Positions 39,451 to 47,655 of a stretch of DNA of 64,000 nucleotides are shown here, in pieces. The stretch is taken from NCBI GenBank assembly GCA_030587405.1, contig JAUQZD010000076.1, positions 62,001 to 126,000 on the forward strand, in the 5' to 3' direction. The notes beneath the pieces were generated by a model. The model did not search any database, was not told the DNA's origin, and was given only the letters and a program-made list of their open reading frames with translations. A program made the position numbers and the translations under genes. Each line of letters starts with the position of its first letter. The stretch's first letter is position 1. Origin of the DNA: Candidatus Freyrarchaeum guaymasense (GTDB lineage: Archaea; Asgardarchaeota; Jordarchaeia; Jordarchaeales; Freyrarchaeaceae).

Positions 39451-39609
39451 TGCGGGGGGTGGGATTTCTGGGCCGAGTGGACGTGAACCCACGAACCCTT
39501 CCGCATCCTTTCTACGGGACCGGATCTTAAGTCCGGTGTTCTCTTAAACAAGTCCGGCGCCTCTGGTCTGACCCCTTTTCCCTAACTTGACCAGCTCGGC
39601 AACCCCCGC
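39451..39609 (-). tRNA. tRNA-Leu(TAA) with at least three introns
   Basis: Acceptor GCGGGGG/CCCCCGC with discriminator A and encoded CCA (39448-39450). The anticodon arm is CCGGA-CTTAAGA-TCCGG. Inserts: about 23 nt in the D arm (39563-39585), 21 nt before or within the anticodon arm (around 39529-39549; an 8-nt CCGGACTT repeat hides the exact ends), and 17 nt in the T loop (39468-39484), whose removal gives TTCAAAT between GTGGG and CCCAC. The remainder is 98 nt, still about 10 nt long for tRNA-Leu, so the variable arm may hold a fourth insert. Confidence 0.85.
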
Positions 39610-39757
39610 ACTCTACACGAAAAATGCATTTAACATAATATAACCTTAACGCAAAGCTATAATCCACGCATCCACCTGAAAACAGCATCTTCCTCAAAAA
39701 TAAAAAACATTTTATATGCTTTTTTCCCTCTTAAGGGATGGAGGCCCCGGGTTTAGC

Positions 39758-39848
39758 GCCCCGGTGCCTGACCGGCGGGAAAGCTTAGCCTGGTTAGAGC
39801 GTCTCACTGGTAATGAGAAGGTCCCGGGTTCGAATCCCGGCCGGGGCT
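39758..39848 (+). tRNA. tRNA-Thr(GGT) with noncanonical intron
   Basis: Acceptor GCCCCGG/CCGGGGC, anticodon arm TCTCA-CTGGTAA-TGAGA (anticodon GGT) and T arm GGG-TTCGAAT are clear. A 16-nt insert (39767-39782) follows TG at positions 8-9; removing it gives TGGCTTAGCCTGG, the normal D-arm entry, and a 75-nt tRNA. CCA is not encoded directly after the discriminator. Confidence 0.88.
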
Positions 39849-39940
39849 TCCAACATTTAAAAATTGGCTTTCCATCTCTTCGATGTCCCTCTATTTTTTC
39901 GCTCACGTACGGATTTTACTGGTAGGTGGAGGGGCCCGGA

Positions 39941-40642
39941 TTGGAGGATGAAAAAAGGCTGGCAGCGTTAGCTGCCGTTAAACACGTTGAGGACGGCATG
40001 GTCATAGGTGTCGGGTCAGGGTCGACGGTGGCCTTGTTCATCGAAGCATTAGCTAACGTGGTGAGGGAGCAAGACCTATGCGTTCAATGTGTTCCAACCT
40101 CTTACCAGTCAGCCCTTCTCCTAGCGAACCATAAAATCCCGTTAACGTCCCTTACCGAGCATCCAGTCCTCGACTTAGCGGTAGACGGCGCAGACGAGGT
40201 GGACCCCAACTTGAACCTGATTAAAGGCATGGGAGGCGCGCTAACCCAAGAAAAAATAGTTGCGTCGTCCGCTAAGACGCTGGTGATCATAATTGACAGC
40301 TCTAAGCTCGTTGAAATCCTCGGCTATAAAACACCTCTTCCCGTAGAAGTTATACCCTTAGCCTGGAGAACGGTTGCAAACAAGCTGGAGCTCCTCGGAG
40401 CGAAAGTGGAGCTTCGCTCTGGAAGCGGAAAGGTAGGGCCAGTAGTAACAGACAACGGCAACTTCATATTAGACGCAAAGTTCCCAATAATAGAAAATCC
40501 AGAAAAACTAGAGAAGGAAATCAATAACATACCCGGAGTAGTTGAAAACGGCCTTTTCGTAAAAATGGCAAAACTAGTCTACGTTGGACAGGGAAAGAGC
40601 GTTAAAAAATTTGAAGCGAAAAATAAACGTAACCCACCTTAA
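39941..40642 (+). CDS. rpiA: Ribose-5-phosphate isomerase A
   Basis: This enzyme interconverts ribose 5-phosphate and ribulose 5-phosphate. The product has IGVGSGSTV near the N-terminus, VDGADEVDPNLNLIKGMGGALTQEKIVA with the active-site Asp/Glu/Lys set, and the PLPVEVIP motif. The TTG at 39941 is preceded by GGAGGGG at a six-base spacing; a GTG at 39926 has no site. It lies between intron-bearing tRNA genes. It would feed phosphoribosyl diphosphate for the histidine pathway and nucleotides. Confidence 0.92.
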   Translation: MEDEKRLAALAAVKHVEDGMVIGVGSGSTVALFIEALANVVREQDLCVQCVPTSYQSALLLANHKIPLTSLTEHPVLDLAVDGADEVDPNLNLIKGMGGALTQEKIVASSAKTLVIIIDSSKLVEILGYKTPLPVEVIPLAWRTVANKLELLGAKVELRSGSGKVGPVVTDNGNFILDAKFPIIENPEKLEKEINNIPGVVENGLFVKMAKLVYVGQGKSVKKFEAKNKRNPP

Positions 40643-40698
40643 CCCTTCCACATCCGCAACAGTCCTTCAACGGAAAAGGGAAATAAAGGTTTAAGTGG

Positions 40699-40812
40699 CG
40701 GGCCCGCAGGGATTCGAACCCTGGACACCCGGCTTACGCCACCTTACAACTTAACCAATGTTTAGGAGGCCGGTGCCCTCTCAGGCAGTAATCCTGGCTA
40801 GGCCACGGGCCC
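40699..40812 (-). tRNA. tRNA-Arg(CCT) with two inserts
   Basis: Acceptor GGGCCCG/CGGGCCC, discriminator G and encoded CCA (40696-40698). The anticodon stem is CCGGC/GCCGG, with CTCCTA then A in the loop, and a 28-nt intron at the canonical 37/38 site (40735-40762). The D arm is about 12 nt too long (around 40780-40791), which points to a second, noncanonical intron. T arm CAGGG-TTCGAAT-CCCTG is intact. Confidence 0.87.
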
Positions 40813-40876
40813 CAAATAAACCATTAAAGTAATACGCTTTTAAAATTTTTTAATTCTCTCATTAAAATCAGGGTGG

Positions 40877-40976
40877 TGCGGGCTCCGGGATGTGCTCAGG
40901 GAGTCAGTACTCCCTATTGAACCCGGGTCACTGGCGTGGCAGGCCAGTGTCCTAGTCCAGGCTAGACTAAGCCCGC
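40877..40976 (-). tRNA. tRNA-Gly(GCC) with T-loop intron
   Basis: Acceptor GCGGGCT/AGCCCGC, anticodon arm CTGGC-CTGCCAC-GCCAG and encoded CCA (40874-40876). The T stem CCGGG/CCCGG is split by a 25-nt insert (40892-40916) inside the T loop; removing it restores TTCAAAT and gives a 75-nt tRNA. The insert itself folds as agggagt-actg-actccct, a perfect seven-pair hairpin. Confidence 0.9.
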
Positions 40977-41124
40977 GCCCATTCTTAGATGAGATGAGCA
41001 TCCTACTTAAATTTTTCTTTTTAAAAATATTTAATTAGATGCTGATTGAATTGCTTTAGCCAATTATCAGTGTTAAACCTGCTAATAACTTTTAAAGCGT
41101 CACCGTGTTAGGCGGGGTGGTACT

Positions 41125-41991
41125 ATGCTTGTTCCAGCGACCGATAACCATATGCATGTTAATCCTGTTAGGGGATTGGGGCCTAAGGAGGTTGCCAAGT
41201 TTTTTAGGGCTTCTGGTGGGAGCTGTGTTTTCCTTGTTAGTTTGCCGAGCTGGTCGTATGGAGTGTCCGTAAGTAGGTCTTCGGATTACAAAGAATGTTA
41301 TGGTTACGTGGTTGACTGTGTTAACCATTTCCTGAGTGTTGGCGTAGCTGCGTATGGAGTCGTTGGAGTACACCCTGCCGAGTTGACGTTTATGATTAGT
41401 AGAGGGATGAGTTTGAGGAGGGCGGTGGAGGTCATGCGTGGCGGCCTCGAGGTTGCGGCTCGGTGGGTTGAGGAGCAGCGAGCAGTGGCGATTGGTGAAG
41501 TGGGTCTTCCACATTACCCTGTGAGCGGCGAGGTCCTTGAAGCATCTAATGAATTGTTGATATACGCTATGGAGCTTGCTAAGGATGTGGGGTGTGCTAT
41601 TCAGCTTCACACAGGGAGTGTAAGGAAAAGTGATTTACTGGAGGTCGTGGGGAAAGCAGAGAAAGTTGGCCTTAGCCCTGAAAAGGTGGTGAAGCATTTT
41701 GCGCCTCCGGACTTAGACCTTTTCTCTAGCGGTGTTTTTCCTTCGATCCTAGCGACTGAGAAGAATGTTAGTAAGGTGCTGCCTAAAGGTACCCGCTTTC
41801 TTTTGGAGACTGATTACATAGATGATCCTAAGCGTCCAGGGGCGGTTCTGGGGCCGAGGAGCGTTCCTCGCCTTGTTAGGAGGATGCTTATGCGAGGAGT
41901 TAGCGAGGAGGTTTTCTGGAAGGTATGTAAGGAGAACCCGGAGAAGATATATGGGGTTGAAATCCAGATAAAGACTGGGATTTCCGTTTAA
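41125..41991 (+). CDS. TatD-like metal-dependent hydrolase
   Basis: The 288-residue product follows the amidohydrolase barrel pattern of the TatD-related archaeal group: NHMHVNP metal pair near the N-terminus, VGVHPAEL, the metal Glu in IGEVGLPHY, His in QLHTGS and VKHFAPP, and the late Asp in LLETDYIDD. The family includes metal-dependent nucleases, but the archaeal subgroup is not characterised. A TATA-like aacttttaaagc lies about 35 bp upstream. It heads a long plus-strand gene run. Confidence 0.78.
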   Translation: MLVPATDNHMHVNPVRGLGPKEVAKFFRASGGSCVFLVSLPSWSYGVSVSRSSDYKECYGYVVDCVNHFLSVGVAAYGVVGVHPAELTFMISRGMSLRRAVEVMRGGLEVAARWVEEQRAVAIGEVGLPHYPVSGEVLEASNELLIYAMELAKDVGCAIQLHTGSVRKSDLLEVVGKAEKVGLSPEKVVKHFAPPDLDLFSSGVFPSILATEKNVSKVLPKGTRFLLETDYIDDPKRPGAVLGPRSVPRLVRRMLMRGVSEEVFWKVCKENPEKIYGVEIQIKTGISV

Positions 41992-42012
41992 AGCGCTTTG
42001 AGGCTTGGGTCA

Positions 42013-42648
42013 ATGTCTGCTTGGCATACCGCCTACAAGCTCCGCATCTCCGACGTTGTGAACGGCACTCCCGAAGAATTAGGTAGAGGCGGCGTTCGGA
42101 TTGTGACGGAAAGCGGCTTCCATGCTACCCGTGTTAGAGTTATGGGTACAGTTGTTGACGTTTTTAAAAGTGAGATTGGCGAATATGCGAACCTTACACT
42201 TGACGATGGTACGGGTACGATTAGAGTTAAGGTTTGGGGCGAAAAAGCCGCCTTGCTGGGTGGTGTAAGCGTAGGGGACGTAGTGGACGTAATAGGATTA
42301 GTGAGATTTTATCAAGGAGAAATATATTTAGTTCCAGAGTTAATAATTAGGGTGAGTGATCCTAATTGGGAGCTTGTTAGGGAACTTGAACTAGCTCTAC
42401 TTCCCAAGATTGCAGGTCAGGTTCACGTGAAACGTTCAAGCAAGAAGCTTCGCGAGGGGATTCTCAAGATAATTGATGCTTTGGATGCCGGAGATGGTGT
42501 GGCAAGAGAGCGCTTAGAGAGTCTTTTAAATGTGTCAGGTGAGGAGTTGGATGTGGAGCTTGACTTGATGCTAAGGGAAGGTATAATATATGAAGTGAGG
42601 GAAGGGTTCTATAGGAGGTTAGGCGGCTTAGACGAAGACGTGAATTGA
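42013..42648 (+). CDS. OB-fold, RPA-like single-stranded nucleic acid-binding protein
   Basis: Residues about 10-115 form an OB fold of the RPA32/RPA2 type (ATRVRVMGTVVDVFKSE, LTLDDGTGTIRVKVWG, GDVVDVIGLVRFYQGEIYLV). A C-terminal winged helix (about 135-205) follows, the same layout as the RPA32 subunit. It probably binds single-stranded DNA in replication or repair. The ATG at 42013 was chosen as it lies closest to the conserved start; a TTG at 41998 adds five residues. The next gene, aIF2-beta, starts 17 bp after its stop. Confidence 0.8.
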   Translation: MSAWHTAYKLRISDVVNGTPEELGRGGVRIVTESGFHATRVRVMGTVVDVFKSEIGEYANLTLDDGTGTIRVKVWGEKAALLGGVSVGDVVDVIGLVRFYQGEIYLVPELIIRVSDPNWELVRELELALLPKIAGQVHVKRSSKKLREGILKIIDALDAGDGVARERLESLLNVSGEELDVELDLMLREGIIYEVREGFYRRLGGLDEDVN

Positions 42649-42665
42649 AAATGGAGGTGTGTTTC

Positions 42666-43079
42666 TTGGTTGAGTTAGACTATGAAGCGCTCTTGGATAG
42701 AGCTAGGGGTCAGCTTCCAAGGGAGGTATCCGAAAGAAAGCGTTTCGAGGTGCCACGCGCCAGTGTTTTCAACGAAGGCAACAGGACGACCATCAGAAAC
42801 TTTAAGGAAATAACTGAGAGGCTTAACAGGGATCCACAACACCTCCTAAGGTTCCTTGCAAGGGAGCTCGCGACCGCGGGGACGATAGAGGGAACACGTG
42901 CCGTGTTTCAAGGTGCTTTCACCGAGGCGGCTGTTAACAGGTTGATAGAACGTTACGTTCAGACATATGTGATCTGCCGAGAATGCGGAAGGCCGGATAC
43001 TAGGATAGAAAAAGAAAGACGGATACATTACCTGGTCTGTGAGGCTTGTGGTGCACGTACTTCGGTAAAACACTTGTAA
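42666..43079 (+). CDS. Translation initiation factor aIF2 subunit beta
   Basis: The product (137 residues) has the helix-turn and core of aIF2-beta (LDYEALLDRARGQLP, the central RTTIRNFKEITERLNRDPQHLLRFLARELATAG) and a C-terminal zinc ribbon (CRECGRPDT, then CEACGARTSV). It is part of the heterotrimer that carries initiator tRNA to the ribosome. The TTG at 42666 has GGAGGTG six bases upstream and gives the normal family N-terminus; earlier in-frame starts overlap the previous gene. Confidence 0.94.
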   Translation: MVELDYEALLDRARGQLPREVSERKRFEVPRASVFNEGNRTTIRNFKEITERLNRDPQHLLRFLARELATAGTIEGTRAVFQGAFTEAAVNRLIERYVQTYVICRECGRPDTRIEKERRIHYLVCEACGARTSVKHL

Positions 43080-43094
43080 GAAGGTTAACTTGAA

Positions 43095-43391
43095 ATGAAG
43101 GTTTACTTATCTGAGAGGCGCATAGGGGATGATGTCATAATTGCGATATGTGATGAGGAAATACTGGGTAAAACCTTTAGGGAAGGCGACCTTAAGTTAG
43201 AGGTAAAGAAAGACTTTTACGGGGGAAGGCTTGTCCCAGTTGAGGATGGCTTAAAGGCGATAGAACGAGGAACAATAGTGAACTTGGTAGGTAACGTCAT
43301 AATTTCGAAGGCTGTAGAGGCGGGCTTAATACCCGCAGAGGGCGTAATAAAAATTCAGGGAGTGGCGCATGCCCAGAAAATAATTCTTTAA
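43095..43391 (+). CDS. DUF424 family protein
   Basis: The 98-residue product matches the small archaeal DUF424 family (DVIIAICDEEILGKTF, LVGNVIISKAVEAGLI). Its function is unknown; it sits here between aIF2-beta and nmd3, so a role in translation or ribosome maturation is suggested by context alone. It has a weak AAGG ribosome site and no membrane segment. Confidence 0.8.
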   Translation: MKVYLSERRIGDDVIIAICDEEILGKTFREGDLKLEVKKDFYGGRLVPVEDGLKAIERGTIVNLVGNVIISKAVEAGLIPAEGVIKIQGVAHAQKIIL

Positions 43392-43404
43392 AGTGGTGGT
43401 AATA

Positions 43405-44436
43405 GTGGCTAGGTTTTGTGCGATCTGCGGTGCATCTAATGTGAAACTAATTGAAAATCTATGTTTAAGGTGTTACCTAGAGCGGGAGTTTGAGCGGCAA
43501 CTGCCCAGTGTAAAGGCTGCCATTTGCCCATCCTGTTTGAGTTACCGGGTGAAGGGGAAATGGGTTAAGTCAAACACTCCCATGTTGAGCGATGCCATCA
43601 ACCAAGTGGTTGAAGGCTCCGTCCACTTTTCTTTTCCTAGTGATGTTAAAGGAAATGTCAGGGCTGAAGCGGTAGTTGAAGACGTGAGGCCCAGAGAGGG
43701 ACGTAACAGGGTTCCTGTGAAGATCACCTACGAAGAAGGCTGCTTCCATTTGGAGGCACATACAATAATTGACGTGTATCTTAAGCTGGAGGAGTGCCCG
43801 CTTTGCATAAGAAGGAAGAGTGAAGCAAAGGAGGCAATCCTTCAATTTAGAGGTGTTGATAAAAATGTTGATAACCGGCTGCGTAAGCAGATTCTTTCGA
43901 TTATAGATGAGGAAGCATCCAGAATAAATGCTACATATAAAGTCGAGGAAAGAAAAATTGGTTTTGACGTGAAGGTTAGTTCTAGGAATATGGCTCGCAG
44001 CATTGCTCAGAAAATGAAAGAATTATTTAACGCTGAACTGGTTGAAACCTTCAAAAATAAACATGCTGGAGAAGGTAGGAAAGGCGTTACTTTCATCTCG
44101 GTTAGGATACCGCCCCAAAGTGATAAATTTATCCTTCTACGCGAAAAGGTCCTGAAAATCAAGCGCGACATTAAGAAAAGAAAGGTTCTCAGCGAAGACG
44201 TCGTAACAGGGGAACCCCTCCACATTGATCTTGGAAAAGTAAGGGTTCTCTCAAGGGAGGCCTCCCTCCTTCCCAAAGAATACATGGTGTTATCTGTGAT
44301 GAACGACGTTGTCCAGTTAATGGACTTGGAAACGTATAAAATATTTGAAGTGCCGCTTCTAGTGGACGGGAAAAACTTCAAAGAAGGCATGGTGTTGAAA
44401 GCAATAGAACACGAAGGAAAAATAACACTGGTTTAA
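43405..44436 (+). CDS. NMD3-family 50S subunit maturation protein
   Basis: The product (about 343 residues) begins with the NMD3 zinc region (CAICG, CLRC, CPSCL and later CPLC), followed by the eukaryote-like eIF5A/OB-type domains. In eukaryotes NMD3 escorts 60S subunits to the cytoplasm; archaeal homologues probably act in 50S assembly. The GTG at 43405 has GGTGGT four bases upstream; a GTG at 43393 adds four residues. It ends the group RPA-aIF2-beta-DUF424-nmd3. Confidence 0.9.
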   Translation: MARFCAICGASNVKLIENLCLRCYLEREFERQLPSVKAAICPSCLSYRVKGKWVKSNTPMLSDAINQVVEGSVHFSFPSDVKGNVRAEAVVEDVRPREGRNRVPVKITYEEGCFHLEAHTIIDVYLKLEECPLCIRRKSEAKEAILQFRGVDKNVDNRLRKQILSIIDEEASRINATYKVEERKIGFDVKVSSRNMARSIAQKMKELFNAELVETFKNKHAGEGRKGVTFISVRIPPQSDKFILLREKVLKIKRDIKKRKVLSEDVVTGEPLHIDLGKVRVLSREASLLPKEYMVLSVMNDVVQLMDLETYKIFEVPLLVDGKNFKEGMVLKAIEHEGKITLV

Positions 44437-44756
44437 AGCATCCAGCTTTTAACCCATTCTCTCCCTGCTCACCCCTTCCACAAATAATTAATTTCCATTT
44501 CAAACTGCTAATCGAATTCTCAGAAGAAACAATCAAGTAATTCGCTGTGGCCGGGGTTATCAACAATGCCTTGAAACAAGATTTATATATATTTCACATT
44601 AACACTATCTTAAGCTTCATCCGATGAAAAATTTAACAAAGTAAACATTTAACATCTGCTGTATCTGGAGAATGCCATCCGGTTTAAGACCTAATCATTG
44701 TAACCTTAAAATGGAAGATTAATTATAAGTGCATACTTCAAGTGGAGGTTCAAGAA
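44437..44756 (+). promoter_or_regulatory. Upstream region of L21e with two TATA-like elements
   Basis: This roughly 320-bp gap holds a strong tttatatat at 44582-44590 and a second attataag at 44722-44729, the latter about 28 bp before a GGAGGT ribosome site. Both could drive the following translation operon. I see no protein frame and no small-RNA gene that I can name, though a transcript from the first element would have a 150-nt leader. Confidence 0.45.
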
Positions 44757-45053
44757 ATGGTTCGTAAATCTAAGGGATATAGGAGTAGGACTAGGAAGCT
44801 ACTTAGAAAGCACCCTAGAAGGAGGGGAATTCCTTCACCAGATAAGCTACTTTACGATTACAAGGTAGGTGAGAAGGTTACAATAATTATAGATCCGAGC
44901 ATCCATAAGGGAATGCCCCATAAGCGCTTCCACGGTAAGGTTGGAACTGTTATCGAGAAGAGAGGCAGAGCCTACGTTTTATCAGTTATGGTTGGAAGCA
45001 AGGAGAAGAAGGTGATCGCCAGACCCGAGCATCTACGTCCACTTATTAGTTGA
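44757..45053 (+). CDS. rpl21e: 50S ribosomal protein L21e
   Basis: The 98-residue eL21 shows the basic N-terminus (SKGYRSRTRKLLRKHPRRRG), the KOW-like core YKVGEKVTIIIDPSIHKGMPH and the C-terminal RPEHLRPL. The ATG at 44757 is seven bases after GGAGGT. It opens the operon that continues with rpoF, the usual archaeal arrangement. Confidence 0.95.
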   Translation: MVRKSKGYRSRTRKLLRKHPRRRGIPSPDKLLYDYKVGEKVTIIIDPSIHKGMPHKRFHGKVGTVIEKRGRAYVLSVMVGSKEKKVIARPEHLRPLIS

Positions 45054-45072
45054 TGAAAATGGAGGTTTTTCA

Positions 45073-45414
45073 TTGCCCGTGGAGATCATATCCGAAAGAT
45101 ATCTTACGTTATCTGAAGTTCGAGAAATACTTGAGGAGAGGGAGAGGGAAGGCCGCTTAAATCACGCTCAAAGAAACACCTTAGAATATGTTCGGTTATT
45201 TGCGAAACTACCAGCAAAGAAGTCGAGAGAGTTGGTAAATACTCTCATCGAAAAATATAAGTTGAGGGAGCTCACGGCAACCCAAATAGCCAACGTTCTA
45301 CCTCAAACCGTTGAGGAGTTAAGAGTCTTCCTGACGGATGAGGTTAAAGTTTTCACCAAGGATGAGCTGGAGGAAATATTGTCGACTATTAATAGTTTCT
45401 TAGAGGAAAAGTAG
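45073..45414 (+). CDS. rpoF: DNA-directed RNA polymerase subunit F (Rpb4)
   Basis: The 113-residue product matches archaeal RpoF: residues after TLSEVREILEEREREGRLN, then HAQRNTLEYVRLFAKL, and the C-terminal helical HRDC-like part. RpoF pairs with RpoE to form the polymerase stalk. The start is a TTG six bases after GGAGGT. Gene order L21e-rpoF-DUF655-ksgA is common in archaea. Confidence 0.92.
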   Translation: MPVEIISERYLTLSEVREILEEREREGRLNHAQRNTLEYVRLFAKLPAKKSRELVNTLIEKYKLRELTATQIANVLPQTVEELRVFLTDEVKVFTKDELEEILSTINSFLEEK

Positions 45415-45451
45415 TGGGTGAGCCTTTTATTTACCTGCGATTTCCCGAGGG

Positions 45452-46090
45452 GTGGGGGAGCTGGAGAAAAATCGTTCCAAGAAGAAGTATGAAGAATATG
45501 CATATGTTTTAGACTACTTGCCGTATGGACGTGCTGATGATAGGCGGCCTATTTATCAGCGTAAGCCGATAGTTCAGGCAGTTGGAGAAGAGTTTTTCAC
45601 CCTCCTCGAGTTGACCCCTAAAAGAAACGTTAACCTTTCACCTCATGAACGCGTTTACATTGGGAAGGGAGAACGCGCGAAAATTGACCACGTTGAGAGA
45701 AGGATAAGCTATGAAGAGTTGACATCGGTTGCGAAGAGCGAGCTCCCCGCGGTCATTGAGAAGATAGTGGAGGAAAACGAAAAGAAGTTCGTGGATTTTT
45801 TCAATAATGCACAGCCAATATCAACGCGTCTACACCAGCTTAAGCTTATCCCCGGTATAGGAAGCAAGACCATGTGGAATATACTCGAAGAGAGGGAGAA
45901 GAAACCGTTCGAAGATTTCAAAGACTTAGCGGAGCGCGGAAAGCTTCACGAGCCAAAAAAAGCGGTGGTTAGCAGGATAATCTCCGAGTTGAAAGGCGAA
46001 GACAAGTATCGTCTCTTTACGAGGCCGCCAACACCAGAACCGTCAGAGAGGCAATACCAGAAGAAACCGGCTAAAGGGATATCCGGATGA
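45452..46090 (+). CDS. DUF655 putative RNA-binding protein
   Basis: The 212 residues match archaeal DUF655: EEYAYVLDYLPYG, VQAVGEEFFTLLEL, and a helix-hairpin-helix-like segment (LKLIPGIGSKTMWNILEERE). The family has OB and HhH-like parts and occurs next to ksgA in many archaea, so an RNA-binding role in ribosome biogenesis is likely but unproved. The GTG start is close to the ribosome site and is uncertain. Its stop overlaps the ksgA start by 4 bp. Confidence 0.85.
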   Translation: MGELEKNRSKKKYEEYAYVLDYLPYGRADDRRPIYQRKPIVQAVGEEFFTLLELTPKRNVNLSPHERVYIGKGERAKIDHVERRISYEELTSVAKSELPAVIEKIVEENEKKFVDFFNNAQPISTRLHQLKLIPGIGSKTMWNILEEREKKPFEDFKDLAERGKLHEPKKAVVSRIISELKGEDKYRLFTRPPTPEPSERQYQKKPAKGISG

Positions 46091-46920
46091 GCGTCCGAGA
46101 AGTAAGGTCTCTGTTGAGGAAGTATAATGTAAGGCTCAGCAGGAGGAAAGGTCAAAGCCTCCTTGTAAACCCCAGAATAGTGAGTCGAGAGATATCTTAC
46201 GCGGAAATCGGAAGGGACGATGTCGTGGTCGAGGTCGGGGCAGGTTTGGGAACGCTTACCCGTGCCCTCGCCGAGAAAGCAGGGAAAGTTTACGCTATAG
46301 AATTGGATAAGCGTTTAGTCGCAATCTTGGAGGACCGCCTCTCCCACTTTGACAACGTCGAGATAATTCATGGGGATGCCCTCGAAGTAGACTTCCCCCC
46401 CTTCAACAAAATCGTTTCAAATCCTCCATACTCCATATCCGCCCCATTGATCCTTAAGATAGCACCGTTAAAGTTTGAGAGAGCGGTGCTAACTTTCCAG
46501 TTAGAATTCGCTGAGCGTCTAGTAGCGAAACCCGGGTCAAAACAGTATGGCCGCCTATCAGTAAGCGTTCAACACTACCTAAACACCAAAATATTAGAAA
46601 AAATAGGCAGGGAAAACTTTTTCCCCCCACCAAAAGTTGACTCTGCAATAGTGCTGCTAACGCCAAGACCGTCTCCCCCCCGAATAAACAGCACCTTCCT
46701 CTCGGACATAACGCGTCAACTTTTCACCACACCAAACAAGAAAGTAAGGCACAGGGTTTTCCGCATCCTAGAGAAGCTAGACGTTCCAAAAGACGGCATC
46801 TCACGCCTTGTTGAGAGATGTCCGATAGCAGAGAAAAGGGTGAGGCAACTCACACCGAAAGAAGTGGAAGACCTAGCTTCTTGGATCTGGAGGTTAATTG
46901 ATGAAAGAAAAAAAGATTGA
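46087..46920 (+). CDS. ksgA: 16S rRNA dimethyladenosine transferase
   Basis: The KsgA/Dim1 methyltransferase dimethylates two adjacent adenines near the 3' end of 16S rRNA. The product shows KGQSLLVNPRI, the SAM motif VVEVGAGLGTLTRAL, YAIELDKRLV, HGDALEVDF, the catalytic KIVSNPPYSISAP and FFPPPKVDSAIV. Length (277 residues) is normal. It overlaps the next methyltransferase gene by about 20 bp. Confidence 0.95.
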   Translation: MSVREVRSLLRKYNVRLSRRKGQSLLVNPRIVSREISYAEIGRDDVVVEVGAGLGTLTRALAEKAGKVYAIELDKRLVAILEDRLSHFDNVEIIHGDALEVDFPPFNKIVSNPPYSISAPLILKIAPLKFERAVLTFQLEFAERLVAKPGSKQYGRLSVSVQHYLNTKILEKIGRENFFPPPKVDSAIVLLTPRPSPPRINSTFLSDITRQLFTTPNKKVRHRVFRILEKLDVPKDGISRLVERCPIAEKRVRQLTPKEVEDLASWIWRLIDERKKD

Positions 46921-47554
46921 CAACTTCACCATTTTCATCTTCGACGAAGTCTACGATCCTGCTGACGATTCACTACTCCTAGCGGATAACTTAGCCGTTA
47001 ATCCTGGCGACCTAGTGATAGAGGTGGGCTCAGGATGCGGTATAATATCGATCCTAGCCGCAGCTAAAGGGGGAAAGCGAGTGGTAGCCATAGACGTTTC
47101 CCCTCCTGCAGCGAGAAATACACTTTACAACGTCAGAGTTAACGGGATGGAGGGAGTGATCGACGTGCTAGTTGCTGATCTGTTAAACGCCATTAAACCA
47201 GAAGAAATGTTTGACGTCGTCCTCTTTAACCCTCCGTACCTCCCTGTAGAGGAGGACGGGATCCTAGAAGCTTCATGGAGTGGGGGGAAAACCGGCCGTG
47301 AAGTCATAGAACGCTTCATAGAAAACGTTAGGAACTACATAAAATTTGACGGTAGATGCCAAATAGTTCTCTCCTCCCTCATGAAACCTCAAACCGTGAT
47401 TAGAAAGCTAAAGAAAATTGGGTTTAAGGCAGAGCTGGTAGCCGAGAAACGCTTCTTCTTCGAAAAAATATGCGTGGTAACGTTTCATCGCTCGGCTTCT
47501 TCTTGCCCTCCAGACCAAGGCGGAGACCGCCTCCACCCCTTAACGCCTCTTTAA
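46901..47554 (+). CDS. HemK/Mtq2-like N-methyltransferase
   Basis: The product has the SAM motif VIEVGSGCGIISILAAA and the catalytic FNPPYLP motif, with YDPADDSLLLADNL at the N-terminus, as in the archaeal/eukaryotic Mtq2 group. Family members methylate the glutamine of the release factor GGQ motif, or act with Trm112. The C-terminal 20 residues are Pro/Ser-rich and look degenerate. It follows ksgA, overlapping it. The ATG at 46901 is preferred over a TTG one codon earlier. Confidence 0.83.
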   Translation: MKEKKIDNFTIFIFDEVYDPADDSLLLADNLAVNPGDLVIEVGSGCGIISILAAAKGGKRVVAIDVSPPAARNTLYNVRVNGMEGVIDVLVADLLNAIKPEEMFDVVLFNPPYLPVEEDGILEASWSGGKTGREVIERFIENVRNYIKFDGRCQIVLSSLMKPQTVIRKLKKIGFKAELVAEKRFFFEKICVVTFHRSASSCPPDQGGDRLHPLTPL

Positions 47555-47655
47555 GGTTTTCTCCGAATCAAAGAAAGGAGACCTTCAGGTTACTGCGAGA
47601 AAAATTTAAAGTTGCAACGTCTTTTTTCCTTCTGAGGGTTCTTCTCGGAGGGGCG

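Noticed and set aside
39744..39750. Upstream GCCCCGG as the true 5' acceptor strand of tRNA-Thr(GGT)
   Set aside because: The copy at 39758 is followed by TG as in normal tRNA-Thr and gives a 75-nt product with a smaller insert; the upstream copy needs a longer insert at the same place.
40697..40980. tRNA-Arg and tRNA-Gly as pseudogenes because of abnormal arms
   Set aside because: Acceptor, anticodon and T stems are perfect and CCA is encoded; removing short inserts restores normal tRNAs.
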